Assembly: GCA_937925855.1 (NCBI GenBank)
Contig: CALAMO010000027.1
Span: forward strand, 62,001-126,000
Origin: an uncultured Thiotrichaceae bacterium
GTDB lineage: Bacteria > Pseudomonadota > Gammaproteobacteria > Thiotrichales > Thiotrichaceae
Length of the DNA: 64,000 nucleotides
Reading direction: 5' to 3'
Shown here: piece by piece, positions 51,881 to 61,244 of the stretch
How positions within the stretch are numbered: the stretch's first letter is position 1
How the letters are laid out: each line of letters opens with the position of its first letter
Program-made: the position numbers and the translations under genes
The notes under the pieces: generated by a model
Databases searched by the model: none
What the model saw: only the letters and a program-made list of their open reading frames with translations
Told to the model about the DNA's origin: nothing

Positions 51881-52363
51881 ATGACGATTCATATTCGCCG
51901 CGCCACCGCCGCTGACACCGCTGCTATCGCCGCCTTTAATATCAGCATGGCGCTGGAAACCGAAGGCAAACACCTCGACCCCACCACCATCACAGCAGGC
52001 GTCGCTAATATGATCGCCCACCCGGAGCGGGGGTTTTATTTGGTGGCGGAAGACAGCGCGACGGTCGTGGGATCACTCATGGTGACCACCGAATGGAGCG
52101 ATTGGCGCAACGGTTTATTTTGGTGGATACAAAGCGTGTTTATCATCGCCCCCTATCGGCGCCAGGGTATCTATAGCCGCCTGTACGCGACGGTACAAAC
52201 GCTGGCGGCTGAGGCGGATAATGTGTGTGGTTACCGCCTCTATGTCGAGAAGGACAATCGCCCGGCGCAGCTCACTTACGAGCACCTCGGCATGCAGGCG
52301 ACGGATTATCTATTGTATGAGGCGCTGCGGCCGTCCACCACGACAAGAAGCACACCGCACTAA
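51881..52363 (+). CDS. GNAT-family N-acetyltransferase
   Basis: A 160-residue acetyltransferase. The acetyl-CoA-binding motif is FIIAPYRRQGIYSRLY (about residues 86-101), with the RRATAADTAAI opening and the YVEKDNRPAQLTYEHLG motif typical of the family. Substrate unknown. It follows the double-thioredoxin gene by 37 bases on the same strand and is convergent with the transglycosylase gene. Confidence 0.83.
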   Translation: MTIHIRRATAADTAAIAAFNISMALETEGKHLDPTTITAGVANMIAHPERGFYLVAEDSATVVGSLMVTTEWSDWRNGLFWWIQSVFIIAPYRRQGIYSRLYATVQTLAAEADNVCGYRLYVEKDNRPAQLTYEHLGMQATDYLLYEALRPSTTTRSTPH

Positions 52364-52367
52364 GGCC

Positions 52368-53570
52368 TTACTGCTTCTTAAACAGCTGTGGGGCGATCTT
52401 TTTGGTGGCCTGCCACCCGCCACGGCCCGGCTTTGACAAGCGTGGCGGTGGTAACGGCTGCTGCTCAACGGGGGGCGATTGCTGCGCGGTGGCGTTTGCC
52501 TGCTGCTCGCGCGGCGATGGCGCTGGCGTAGCCGCGGCTGATGCGGGCTGCTGTTGAACAGTTTGCGGCGCGCTGACGGCCTTCAGTGGCGGCTGCCCAA
52601 TCGTAATTTCCGGCGCGGGTGGCGGCGGCTCGGCGGACGCTGCATTGCCTTTTCTGCCGGCCACACCCTGCGCATTGGCGGCGGCTTTTTTTTGTTGTAA
52701 TGCCTGCTGCATCCTACGCTGCGCCTGCTGTTGCCTAAGTCGAGCCTGCTGCTGCAATACCCGCTGTTTTTTAAGCTGCGCCTGCCGTTGCTGGGTGCTG
52801 AGCGGGGCCGGTACCTGCTTACTCTGCGGCGATAATGCCTGCTGTTTTTTTCGCGGCGTCTGCTGAACACTAGGCGATGCCTGCGCCTGTGGGTTCTGCG
52901 CTTGCTTATGCTGCTTTAGCTTGTGGTAGACCGCCAGCACATCATGCACATAATGCTGCGTCTCGCGATAAGGCGGAATCCCCTGATAGCGCTCCACCTT
53001 ACCTTCCCCGGCATTATAGGCCGCCAGGACTTTTTCCAGGTCACCGTCAAAACGCTGCGACAACCAGGCCAGATAGCGCGCCCCACCCTTGATATTCTGA
53101 TAGGGTTTATACGGATCACTCAGGCCAAAGCGCTTGGCGGTCGCCGGGATCAATTGCATCAGACCCTGCGCCTGCTTGGGCGACAGTGCCTTGGGCTGAT
53201 AACAGGATTCGACCGTGATCACAGCCTGAATCAAGTCGCGATCCACCTCATAGCGAATGGCATGAATCGTCATACTGCTCAAAAAGGGTTTGGCGCGCCG
53301 GTTTAATTCGCTGGCTGAATGCCGCGCGCAGGGATGAGTGATGGTTTTTGGCGACGATGGGGCCGCCTGCTTGGACGCTTTAGCCGGTGCTTGCTGTTTA
53401 TTATCGGCGGCATACGCACCGCCTGCAACAAGGACTAAACTCTGGAACACAATGACCACCCAAATCAGCAGTCTACATACCGGTGTACGCGCCGGTATTA
53501 GCCGCCCGCCCCAGGTCGCTGCGGGCTGCCCCAGATGCTGTGCCTCGCCTAGCGCCGCGCTGCTGTTCAT
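52368..53570 (-). CDS. lytic transglycosylase (SLT domain) with Gln-rich tail
   Basis: A 400-residue envelope protein. An N-terminal membrane segment (about 32-55, VCRLLIWVVIVFQSLVLVAG) anchors or exports it. The SLT domain is at about 95-225: catalytic Glu121 in ITVESCYQPKAL, AQGLMQLIPATAKRFG, the ARYLAWLSQRFDGD segment and AAYNAGEGKV, all family hallmarks. From about 235 to the end it is a low-complexity Gln/Ala/Pro-rich region. It cleaves the MurNAc-GlcNAc bond of peptidoglycan. Its gene starts six bases after the ABC ATPase gene ends, so it appears to be the last gene of the transporter operon. Confidence 0.87.
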   Translation of the reverse strand: MNSSAALGEAQHLGQPAATWGGRLIPARTPVCRLLIWVVIVFQSLVLVAGGAYAADNKQQAPAKASKQAAPSSPKTITHPCARHSASELNRRAKPFLSSMTIHAIRYEVDRDLIQAVITVESCYQPKALSPKQAQGLMQLIPATAKRFGLSDPYKPYQNIKGGARYLAWLSQRFDGDLEKVLAAYNAGEGKVERYQGIPPYRETQHYVHDVLAVYHKLKQHKQAQNPQAQASPSVQQTPRKKQQALSPQSKQVPAPLSTQQRQAQLKKQRVLQQQARLRQQQAQRRMQQALQQKKAAANAQGVAGRKGNAASAEPPPPAPEITIGQPPLKAVSAPQTVQQQPASAAATPAPSPREQQANATAQQSPPVEQQPLPPPRLSKPGRGGWQATKKIAPQLFKKQ

Positions 53571-53575
53571 CGCAC

Positions 53576-55447
53576 TTAAGCCGCCGCTCCATCCAAGGCC
53601 AGCCGGGTTTCAGTCTCAACTTGATTGAGCTGTTCTAAAGTGAGGTGGCAGTTAATCTCATGCCCAGCGTTCAGCTTGAGCAGCGGCGCGACCTGTTCAT
53701 CACAGGTGCCTTTAATTCCCTGTGGACAGCGATTAAAGAATGGGCAGCCCTTCGCTGTAATCTCAACGCCACGCGCAATCCCCACGGCCATCTCGCGCTT
53801 CTGGAGCGTATCTTCCAACCAGCCCAGGCGCATTTCCGGTACCGAGCTAATTAATAGCCGGGTATAAGGATGGAAAGGCGGCTCTAAAACCTCATCCGTT
53901 GGCCCCTGCTCAACAACCCGCCCGGCATATAGCACCACAATTTCATCGGCAAATGACGCCACCGTCGATAAATCATGGCTAATAAACATAAAGGATACGC
54001 CGGTCTTATCACGCAGGCTGGTCAATAGCTTGATCACATTGGCCCCGACAATGCTATCCAGTGCCGAAGTCACTTCATCACACAGCATCACTTCCGGGTC
54101 GGCGGCCAGCGCACGCGCCAGATTAATGCGCTGCTTCTGTCCACCAGACAGCTCCATCGGATAGCGGCTAGCAAATTCCGCCGGTAATTCCACGAGCTGC
54201 AAAATCTCAGCGACCTTCTGGTGTTTTTCCTTCCCCTTCAGCCCGTGATAAAACGTCAGTGGCCTGCCAATAATATCGCCAATCAGCTTTTTGGGGTTCA
54301 GCGCGGTATCTGCCATCTGAAACACAAACTGTACCTTCTGTAGCTCATTCAGCTCGCGCTCCTGTAAGCTACCGGCCAGCGTGTCACCATCGAGAATGAT
54401 ATCACCTCGTGCGGGAGGCAACATACCCGCCATTACTCGCGCCAGGGTTGATTTCCCACAGCCCGATTCACCAATCACTCCGACGACGTGACCGTTCTTT
54501 ACGCTGACGTTTATGTCTTTCAGAATCGGGAACTTCGGCTCACCGTTAACCAGGCCACCGTAGCCCGCAGTCATCGCTCGCACTTCGAGATTATCAATAT
54601 CGCGGTGATGATCCCCACTCACCTCCGTGCCCATCCCGGCCATGGGTCGCGGCCGTACCGCCTCCATCAGCCGTTTGGTATAGGCGTGCTGCGGATCATT
54701 AATGATTTGATCAGCGGTGCCCTGCTCCATCACCTCGCCGTTGTACAACACCACGATATGATCGGCAATCTGGGCGACGACGGCTAGATCGTGCGTGACA
54801 TAAATCGCCGCCGAATTTTCTTCGCGGATCACTTTTTTAAAGGCTTTCAACACCTCAATCTGCGTAGTCACATCCAGTGCGGTTGTTGGCTCATCCAGCA
54901 CCATTAAATCAGGTTTACCACACAGCGCCATCGCAGCCATCAGCCGCTGTAGCTGCCCACCGGACACCTGATGCGGATAGCGATGCCCAATGCGATCAGG
55001 ATCAGGCAGCTCCAGCGCGTGGTATAGCTCTTCTGCCCGTTGCGTCGCCGAGGCCTGATCCATAATCCCATGCAGCACCGCCGATTCCGTCACCTGCTCA
55101 CCAATGGTTAGCGCCGGGTTAAACGTCGCGGCCGCGCTCTGTGCCAAATAGGCCACTTTAGCCCCGCGTATGGCCCGCTGCTTGAGCGGCGCCATCGTCA
55201 GCAGATCTTCGCCATGCAGCCTCACCTCGCCACCGGCGAAGTGCAGCCCTGGCTTGGTATAAGCCAGCGCGGCCAGTGAGATCGTGGTTTTGCCTGAGCC
55301 CGATTCGCCGATCAGCGCGACCACTTCGCCCTTGTGCACCTGAAAATCCACGCCTTTAACGATAGGGATTTCCTGGCCTTCATCGCTGGTCGCGCTAATA
55401 CGCAAACCATCCACTGCGATTAGTACTTCTTTTTCTGCCTGTGCCAT
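53576..55447 (-). CDS. fused double-ATPase of a peptide/nickel-type ABC transporter (DppD-DppF fusion)
   Basis: A 623-residue protein containing two complete ABC ATPases. The first has Walker A GESGSGKTTIS (about residues 50-60), signature VSGGQLQRL and Walker B LMVLDEPTTALDV; the second has GESGCGKST, LSGGQKQRINLARAL and VMLCDEVTSALDS. Each half ends in the C-terminal oligopeptide-transporter motif (VEQGPTDEVLEPPFHPYTRLL, in part; and ITAKGCPFFNRCP with Cys residues that can bind Fe-S). This is an OppD-OppF-type fusion. It is followed by the transglycosylase gene and preceded by two permeases; no binding protein is encoded. Confidence 0.9.
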   Translation of the reverse strand: MAQAEKEVLIAVDGLRISATSDEGQEIPIVKGVDFQVHKGEVVALIGESGSGKTTISLAALAYTKPGLHFAGGEVRLHGEDLLTMAPLKQRAIRGAKVAYLAQSAAATFNPALTIGEQVTESAVLHGIMDQASATQRAEELYHALELPDPDRIGHRYPHQVSGGQLQRLMAAMALCGKPDLMVLDEPTTALDVTTQIEVLKAFKKVIREENSAAIYVTHDLAVVAQIADHIVVLYNGEVMEQGTADQIINDPQHAYTKRLMEAVRPRPMAGMGTEVSGDHHRDIDNLEVRAMTAGYGGLVNGEPKFPILKDINVSVKNGHVVGVIGESGCGKSTLARVMAGMLPPARGDIILDGDTLAGSLQERELNELQKVQFVFQMADTALNPKKLIGDIIGRPLTFYHGLKGKEKHQKVAEILQLVELPAEFASRYPMELSGGQKQRINLARALAADPEVMLCDEVTSALDSIVGANVIKLLTSLRDKTGVSFMFISHDLSTVASFADEIVVLYAGRVVEQGPTDEVLEPPFHPYTRLLISSVPEMRLGWLEDTLQKREMAVGIARGVEITAKGCPFFNRCPQGIKGTCDEQVAPLLKLNAGHEINCHLTLEQLNQVETETRLALDGAAA

Positions 55448-55459
55448 CGTCCAGCCCCC

Positions 55460-56446
55460 TTAAATCATTTTCTGCGCGAGACTGCCACCCGATCTGGCGG
55501 AAATATCATCAACAATCAGGTTAATCGCAATGGTAAAGCTAGCGATAGCTAGCGCAGGCCAAATCGCGGCATAAGAGATGACCGTGTTACCCTCCAAATC
55601 AATGCCGCCGCTCAGCCCGGCGAGGTTTTCACGCACCATGCTGCCCCAGTCGGAGGCCGGTGGCTGCACGCCCAGACCTAAAAAGCTCAGGCTGGAAATA
55701 AACAGCACCACAAACACCAGACGCAGTCCAAAATCCGTCGCCAGCGGCATCGCCGCATTAGGCAGCACCTCTGATTTAATGATGTACCAGATGCCCTCAC
55801 CCCGCGCATGCGCGGCCTCGACAAAATCCTGCACCATAATGTCCTGCCCCAGCGCCCGTGCAATGCGGAACACGCTGGTGGCATAAATAATTCCGGCGGT
55901 GGCAATCAAAATCGGAATCGATGAGCCGAACGCAGCAATCGCAATCAGCCCCAGCATAATCGCAGGCAGCGCGAGAATCGCATCGTTCACCCGGCTAATC
56001 CCCATATCAATCCAACCACCTTTGACCGCCGCCAAGATACCCAGCGTAATGCCCAGCAAGTAGGCCAGAAAGGTGGAAAGCAAGGCAATCCCAATCGTAT
56101 TACGCGCTCCGTACATGACACGCGAGAGCGTGTCCCGCCCAAGGTAATCGGTGCCTAAATGGAAGGTGCCGTATTCGTTGCTATGCGCGACCATAAAGCT
56201 ATCGTCGCCGTCCATATCCATCTCATGATGCGGCGCAAGCCACGGGCCAATAACAACCAGCACCATCCAAAACGCGACGACCAGACTCGCCAGCTTACCC
56301 ACCCAGGATAAACGCAGCTTACGTTTTGGCGCAGCGTCCGGTAACTCAGCGAAATCATCCAGCTTGGCGAGGACATCTTCTTCCTGCTTAGGCTGCGCGG
56401 CGGCTGCGTTTTGTGTGGGGCTAGGCGTTACTATTTGTTCAGTCAT
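55460..56446 (-). CDS. peptide/nickel-type ABC transporter permease, DppC-like
   Basis: A 328-residue inner-membrane permease of the BPD_transp_1 type with an extended cytoplasmic N-terminus and six helices. The characteristic HLGTDYLGRDTLSRVMYGARN opening lies at about residues 96-116 (quoted as LGTDYLGRD), and the EAA loop is FVEAAHARGEGIWYIIK. GGAGG eight bases before the ATG. It follows the DppB-like gene by 15 bases. Confidence 0.9.
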   Translation of the reverse strand: MTEQIVTPSPTQNAAAAQPKQEEDVLAKLDDFAELPDAAPKRKLRLSWVGKLASLVVAFWMVLVVIGPWLAPHHEMDMDGDDSFMVAHSNEYGTFHLGTDYLGRDTLSRVMYGARNTIGIALLSTFLAYLLGITLGILAAVKGGWIDMGISRVNDAILALPAIMLGLIAIAAFGSSIPILIATAGIIYATSVFRIARALGQDIMVQDFVEAAHARGEGIWYIIKSEVLPNAAMPLATDFGLRLVFVVLFISSLSFLGLGVQPPASDWGSMVRENLAGLSGGIDLEGNTVISYAAIWPALAIASFTIAINLIVDDISARSGGSLAQKMI

Positions 56447-56461
56447 CTCGAAACCTCCGCC

Positions 56462-57412
56462 TTATTTAGGGTGCCGCAAGCGCGGGTTGGACAGAATGGA
56501 TGCAATATCCGCAATCAGAATCAGCAGCACATAGGTGCCACAGAAAATCATCGCACAGGCCTGCACCAGCGGCAGGTCGCGTGTCTGCACTCCATCAATC
56601 ATCAGTTTAGCCAGACCGGGATAGGAGAAAATGGTTTCTACAATCACCACGCCGCTGACCAGATACGCCAGATTAAGCGCAATCACATTCACAATGGGGC
56701 CAATCGCATTATGCAGGGCATGACGCAGGATAATGCGGCGACGCGGCACGCCTTTCAAAATCGCCATTTCGATATAGGGCGAGCTCATGACGTTGAGAAT
56801 ACCGGCGCGGGTCATGCGAATCATTTGGGCGGACACCACAATCACCAGCGTCAGCAGCGGCATCGCCAGTTTGCGCAGCCACTCCAGCCAGGTTTCACTG
56901 CCAGTTAAATTCAGCGTGGAAGGCAACCACTTCAGCTGTACCGCAAACACCAGCACCAGAATCGTCGCAATAAAAAACTCCGGCACAGAGATCGTACTCA
57001 GGGTGCCAAAAGTCACACCCCGATCCAGCCAAGTACCCGGATGCATCGCCGCCCACAGCCCCAATAGAATAGAAATAGGGATCGAGATCAGTGCCACCAG
57101 CCCAGCCATCATCACCGTATTCCAAATGCGACTGTCAATCAGGCTGGAAATCGTAGCCCCACCCGCCTTAGACACTCCCAAATCGCCCGTGGCCATATCC
57201 CCCAGCCAGCTGAAATAGCGTACATAGGCCGGACGATCTAAACCATGTTCGGCTCGGTACGCCGCGAGTGTTTCCGGCGTCGCCGATTGGCCAAGCACAA
57301 TGTTTGCCACATCGCCGGGTAAAATACTGGTCATCAGAAACACGATCACTGAGACAACAAACAGTGTCACGATTCCAATACCCATCCGTTGTAAAACCAT
57401 TCGCATCATCAT
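56462..57412 (-). CDS. peptide/nickel-type ABC transporter permease, DppB-like
   Basis: A 316-residue permease with six helices: the N-terminal LQRMGIGIVTLFVVSVIVF helix, MTSILPGDVANIVLG, and the EAA loop YIEMAILKGVPRRRIILRHA. The ATG 57412 is used, because GGAGG lies eleven bases upstream; the TTG at 57430 is the Shine-Dalgarno itself. First gene of the operon dppB-dppC-(dppDF fusion)-SLT. Substrate unclear; without a binding-protein gene it may use one encoded elsewhere. Confidence 0.9.
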   Translation of the reverse strand: MMMRMVLQRMGIGIVTLFVVSVIVFLMTSILPGDVANIVLGQSATPETLAAYRAEHGLDRPAYVRYFSWLGDMATGDLGVSKAGGATISSLIDSRIWNTVMMAGLVALISIPISILLGLWAAMHPGTWLDRGVTFGTLSTISVPEFFIATILVLVFAVQLKWLPSTLNLTGSETWLEWLRKLAMPLLTLVIVVSAQMIRMTRAGILNVMSSPYIEMAILKGVPRRRIILRHALHNAIGPIVNVIALNLAYLVSGVVIVETIFSYPGLAKLMIDGVQTRDLPLVQACAMIFCGTYVLLILIADIASILSNPRLRHPK

Positions 57413-57541
57413 GGAATAGTCATCCTCCAACTATTAATGATTACTGTGCAAGATGACTGCGCAAGCAGGCTTGCAGGGGTGAATTTTATAGGCGTCACTG
57501 CGCTAAGCCCTGAACTGATGGCATGTGAGATGGAAGCACAC

Positions 57542-58003
57542 CTAGGAAACGCTCTTGGCAAGCGCCGCTTTCGCTCGCACCAGCTTCTCGCTTACCTCAT
57601 CAGGCAGGTCTCTACAATCATGACCGAACTGCCACAGATACTGTTGGTACATACCATTAACGTACATCATCTCAGCACCGGCTAACGAATCGGCTTTTTC
57701 CGCCTGCAACTGTGCGACCAAGGCCGTACGCGCGTGGTATTCAGCCACTCTGAACTCAGAAATCAGCTCAATCGTAGTCAACGTCTCCAATATGATCTGT
57801 GCTTCCGCCCAGTAGTGCCCAAAATTCTCGCGCACAAAGGACGTATCAGAGGTGTTACCATCGTCCAAGGTGATTTCAATAAACGGTTTACGAAACATCG
57901 GCGCGCTAGCACGGATACTGCTGATCGCCTGCACACGCGGCGGCCAGCACACCAGCTCGTCAATAATGGGATTATCAGTAAACTGATCCAGCGTGTGATT
58001 CAT
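57542..58003 (-). CDS. hypothetical protein
   Basis: A 153-residue soluble protein I do not recognise. It lacks a signal peptide and membrane helix and looks mostly alpha-helical at its C-terminus, with the sequence HYWAEAQIILETLTTIELISEF in the middle and AKSVS at the end. It has several Trp and aromatic residues but no recognisable active site. It lies between the ABC transporter (129 bases from the DppB-like start) and the ankyrin gene, all on the minus strand. Confidence 0.55.
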   Translation of the reverse strand: MNHTLDQFTDNPIIDELVCWPPRVQAISSIRASAPMFRKPFIEITLDDGNTSDTSFVRENFGHYWAEAQIILETLTTIELISEFRVAEYHARTALVAQLQAEKADSLAGAEMMYVNGMYQQYLWQFGHDCRDLPDEVSEKLVRAKAALAKSVS

Positions 58004-58126
58004 GAAAAATTACAAGATCCTGCACTATGCGACGCAGCAAGCCCATCCAATGGCGGATGCCACATAGTTTAATGATTTATTAAACGTCGCACTACAACAC
58101 CACGACACTTAATAGCCTACCACAAC

Positions 58127-59767
58127 TCAGGATTCAGGGCGCGGATGATATTGTTGCCAAATTCGCAGATACTCTAATACGCCACGGTTATCCAGCTGAT
58201 ACTTAGAGTTTTTCATGGCAATCGCTGATAGATTATAAGCGTCATAGCCATCAGAATTGACTTGATACACATCGGCTCCACCCTTAAGCAGGTGCATCAG
58301 GGCCAGCTTGTGCCCAAAACGCGCAGCATGATGTACCGGCGACCAATTTTTAACCGTCACCGAATTAGGGTCAGCGCCCGCTGCTAGCAGCACCACAACC
58401 GCCTCGCTATGACCGCGCGCGGCGGCGGCATGCAACGGTGTTTCACCCTCTTGTGTGCGGTGATTAAGGTAGCGCTTGAGGCGGGCAAGCACCTTCACCC
58501 AAACCATATCCCCTTCCAGCGCCGCATCGAACAGCTTTTGACCGTATTTCCCCGAGGGATCATCTCCTCCGGCACTAATCAGCATATTCGCCATATTCAT
58601 ATTTTCTGCGTCGAGCGCAGCTGTCAGCGGTGCTTTGCCATGCATAGTGTAATTAACATCCGCCCCGAGCTTAAGTAGCTGCTTAGCATGATCGGGATTA
58701 GCTTGCTCGATCGCGCGAAACAAGGCCCTTCCCAACACGCTAGGCTTCGGCGTTGCGCCCTGCTTAACTAATAAAGTCGCCAATCCCAGATTGCCCGCTT
58801 CAATCGCGCTGGAGAAAACGCTGGCACCCTCTTCCGCATAATCAGCCGCCGCCCCCAGGCGTAACAGCGTCTGCGCCGCATTCTGATCACTTTTGCGCAC
58901 GGCTTGGAACAATAATTTTCCCAGCCCCTGCGGATCGGGCCGAGCACCGTATTTAATTAGGCTGCTGATGATGCGCAGATTACCGCTACGAGTAGCCGCC
59001 AACATGGGCGTCATCTTACCATCAGCATAGTTGGGATCTGCATTGAGCTTCATCAGATTATCAATACGGGTCGTATCGCCCTGCGTTGCCGCCTTCACCA
59101 GCGCCTTACCCAAGACGCGCTCAATATCCGCACGCGGCAGCTGTTCATTGCTTTTTACCAACAGATAAGCAATACCGGTATAGCCGCCATCAACCGCCAG
59201 CTGAACCGCGTCAATATCCGGCTTTGCGCCCTGATTAACCACGCTTTTCGTCGCATTGTAATCGCCAGCCATAATAAATTGAGTCAGACGGTCTTTGAGG
59301 GCATTCTGCGCGGCTTTCTCTTTATTTGTTTTCTCTTTTTCAGCCAACTGCTGATCCTGGCGCAAAATATAAAGGACGCGCTGCTCACCCTTTAAGTGTG
59401 CGGGCACTTTAATTCCCCGCAGGCGGGCAATCTCATCGGCCTGATCAGCCTTCGACCGTGCTTCTTTTAATAACGCGGCCTGTTTAACCTCCGCCTCACG
59501 CTCCGCGACAATGGCTTCCCAATTGCGGATTTCTTGCCGCGCCGTTGCCGCAGCCGAAGTATCACCACTCCGCACTGCCTTGTTTAATTCATTCTGCCAC
59601 ACAGATGCCTGTGCACGCGCTTCCGCTAATGTGGGCACCTCAGCACCATAGCCTGGAGAACCCATCAGTCCCAAGAGCAAACCTACTGCCAGCAGCAGAC
59701 GACAACAGGCGTTAAAACTGACGGCACGCACCCCGGACGGATGCATCTGAGAGTGAAAATTTTTCAT
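58127..59767 (-). CDS. secreted ankyrin-repeat protein
   Basis: A protein of about 546 residues with an N-terminal signal peptide (VSFNACCRLLLAVGLLLGLMG), a charged coiled-coil-like region (residues about 50-150) and then about ten ankyrin repeats. Clear ankyrin units are TPLHAAAARGHSEAVVVLLAAGADPN and SPVHHAARFGHKLALMHLLKGGADVYQ, quoted here by their cores TPLHAAAARGH and VHHAARFGH. I chose ATG 59767; ATG 59797 and 59821 are in-frame alternatives. Exported ankyrin proteins mediate protein binding. Partner unknown; its gene is divergent from lptF. Confidence 0.8.
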   Translation of the reverse strand: MKNFHSQMHPSGVRAVSFNACCRLLLAVGLLLGLMGSPGYGAEVPTLAEARAQASVWQNELNKAVRSGDTSAAATARQEIRNWEAIVAEREAEVKQAALLKEARSKADQADEIARLRGIKVPAHLKGEQRVLYILRQDQQLAEKEKTNKEKAAQNALKDRLTQFIMAGDYNATKSVVNQGAKPDIDAVQLAVDGGYTGIAYLLVKSNEQLPRADIERVLGKALVKAATQGDTTRIDNLMKLNADPNYADGKMTPMLAATRSGNLRIISSLIKYGARPDPQGLGKLLFQAVRKSDQNAAQTLLRLGAAADYAEEGASVFSSAIEAGNLGLATLLVKQGATPKPSVLGRALFRAIEQANPDHAKQLLKLGADVNYTMHGKAPLTAALDAENMNMANMLISAGGDDPSGKYGQKLFDAALEGDMVWVKVLARLKRYLNHRTQEGETPLHAAAARGHSEAVVVLLAAGADPNSVTVKNWSPVHHAARFGHKLALMHLLKGGADVYQVNSDGYDAYNLSAIAMKNSKYQLDNRGVLEYLRIWQQYHPRPES

Positions 59768-60112
59768 GTGCGTGACTACACTCTTTGTGTTTGACATAGA
59801 TAACTTCTGGCCCGTTTTCATGCATAAATTCCATATAAGCGTCGCCGTACAACCGTGTGGACAGGCGGAGAAAACCAACTGTGTATCTGCCCGAATGCCC
59901 ATATCCGAGGAAATACCAACTACCTGACTATATTGAAACAGCTATAATATTGAAAGCTCCATTTCTATCCAACGGCGGTAAAACCAATCTTCACAACAGG
60001 TTACACAACAAGTATTGTGCGCCGGAACAACTCATTGGCCGTGCCAATCACACAACACACATGTCCCTTAGCCTAGACCCTACGACCGCGTGAGTGCTCT
60101 GGATTAATTGTC

Positions 60113-60139
60113 TTTTCCGGGGAGGCACTGCCCGGAAAA
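60113..60139. promoter_or_regulatory. perfect 9-bp inverted repeat upstream of lptF
   Basis: TTTTCCGGG (60113-60121) and CCCGGAAAA (60131-60139) with a nine-base spacer, 38 bases before the lptF ATG and immediately upstream of the likely -35 region. No T-tract follows on the plus strand, so an operator is more likely than a terminator. Confidence 0.5.
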
Positions 60140-60164
60140 TCATACAAGCATAGCGTAATACTAA

Positions 60165-60170
60165 TATAAT
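60165..60170 (+). promoter_or_regulatory. -10 element TATAAT directly upstream of lptF
   Basis: A perfect TATAAT ends six bases before the lptF ATG, so transcription would start at or next to the A of the start codon. The -35 region (near 60142-60147) is poor. If used, the lptF message would be leaderless. Confidence 0.4.
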
Positions 60171-60176
60171 GCCCAA

Positions 60177-61244
60177 ATGATACTCAATCGTTATCTGTTT
60201 AAAGAAATAGCATTTAGTTTTTTTGCCACCCTATCAGTGCTCAGCCTGATTATTATTGGCAATACCTTTGTGCGCCTGTTAGCTAGCGCCAACAGCGGTG
60301 ACTTGCCCGTTGACTTATTGAGTCAGATGCTGATGTTTGGTTCACTACGCAATTTAATTCGTTTGATTCCCGTGGCCTTACTGATTGGTATGATGCTGGC
60401 TTTTAGTCGCTTGTATCGTGATTCAGAAATGGTCGCTCTGCGGGCATCTGGCGTCGCCCCTAGCCATTTTTATCGCGCTATTTTTAGTTTCGTCGCCCCA
60501 CTGACACTGCTAATGGCCGTCATGGTTTTTTATGCCAGCCCCCTTTTAGAAGGCCACAGCCAGACCTTAAAAAAAGAAATGCATGAGCGCCCGGAAGCCG
60601 CAGGCATTCCCGCAGGAGAGTTCATCACCTCCGGCAGCAAAGCGCGTAACTACACAATTTTGGCCGAAGCAATCGATCCCTCACGCACGATTATGGAACG
60701 CTTTTTTATTCGCGCTAAAGACGGTGCGAATGAGGTCTTAATTTGGGCACGCTCCGCCATCCTGTTTATTGATTCAGCCAACGGTGAGCGTTTCTTGCAG
60801 ATTCGTGACGGCTATCGTTATGAAAATGACCCCGAACAAGGCGGCATGTCGGTCATTCGGTTTGGCGAACACGGTATTCGCATCCCGCTGCGCAGTTTTA
60901 GCCGCGATGATGATATTGAAACGGTGCCAACACTGGCGCTCATCAACGCCGCTGATCCAAAGGCCACGGCAGAATTACAGTGGCGCATTTCTATCGTACT
61001 CTCCGCTCCCATCTTGGCTCTGCTGGCGTTTCCGCTCAGCTATACCGCACCGCGCCAGGGGCGCTACAGTAAGATTGCTATCGCGATTTTAATTTATGGT
61101 TTTTATGCCAACGTGCTGGCAACACTGCGAGGCATGCTGGAACGGGAAGCCTTATCACCGTGGATTGGTATGTGGTGGGTACACCTTGTACTCATCGCAT
61201 TAGCACTCGGACTATTACGCAAGTATTACGGGAAGCCTGCATGA
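60177..61244 (+). CDS. lptF: LPS export system permease LptF
   Basis: Inner-membrane subunit of the LptB2FG transporter that extracts lipopolysaccharide. The 355-residue protein has the N-terminal RYLFKEIAFSFFATLSVLS helix, SLIPVALLIG-like helices with the conserved coupling-helix region (RLYRDSEMVALRASG), a central periplasmic beta-jellyroll domain (about residues 130-270), and C-terminal helices ending in LSYTAPRQGRYSKI. The start matches the E. coli protein's start (ILNRYL). No Shine-Dalgarno is visible. Its TGA overlaps the lptG ATG. Confidence 0.95.
   Translation: MILNRYLFKEIAFSFFATLSVLSLIIIGNTFVRLLASANSGDLPVDLLSQMLMFGSLRNLIRLIPVALLIGMMLAFSRLYRDSEMVALRASGVAPSHFYRAIFSFVAPLTLLMAVMVFYASPLLEGHSQTLKKEMHERPEAAGIPAGEFITSGSKARNYTILAEAIDPSRTIMERFFIRAKDGANEVLIWARSAILFIDSANGERFLQIRDGYRYENDPEQGGMSVIRFGEHGIRIPLRSFSRDDDIETVPTLALINAADPKATAELQWRISIVLSAPILALLAFPLSYTAPRQGRYSKIAIAILIYGFYANVLATLRGMLEREALSPWIGMWWVHLVLIALALGLLRKYYGKPA

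Larger units (their letters stand above)
59768..60176. promoter_or_regulatory. divergent promoter region between the ankyrin gene and lptF
   Basis: About 409 bases (less if an earlier ankyrin start is used) with no supported gene. Contents: TATAAT on the plus strand at 59943-59948, an inverted repeat at 60113-60139, and TATAAT at 60165-60170 just before lptF. I see no clear promoter for the ankyrin gene on the minus strand. Confidence 0.45.
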
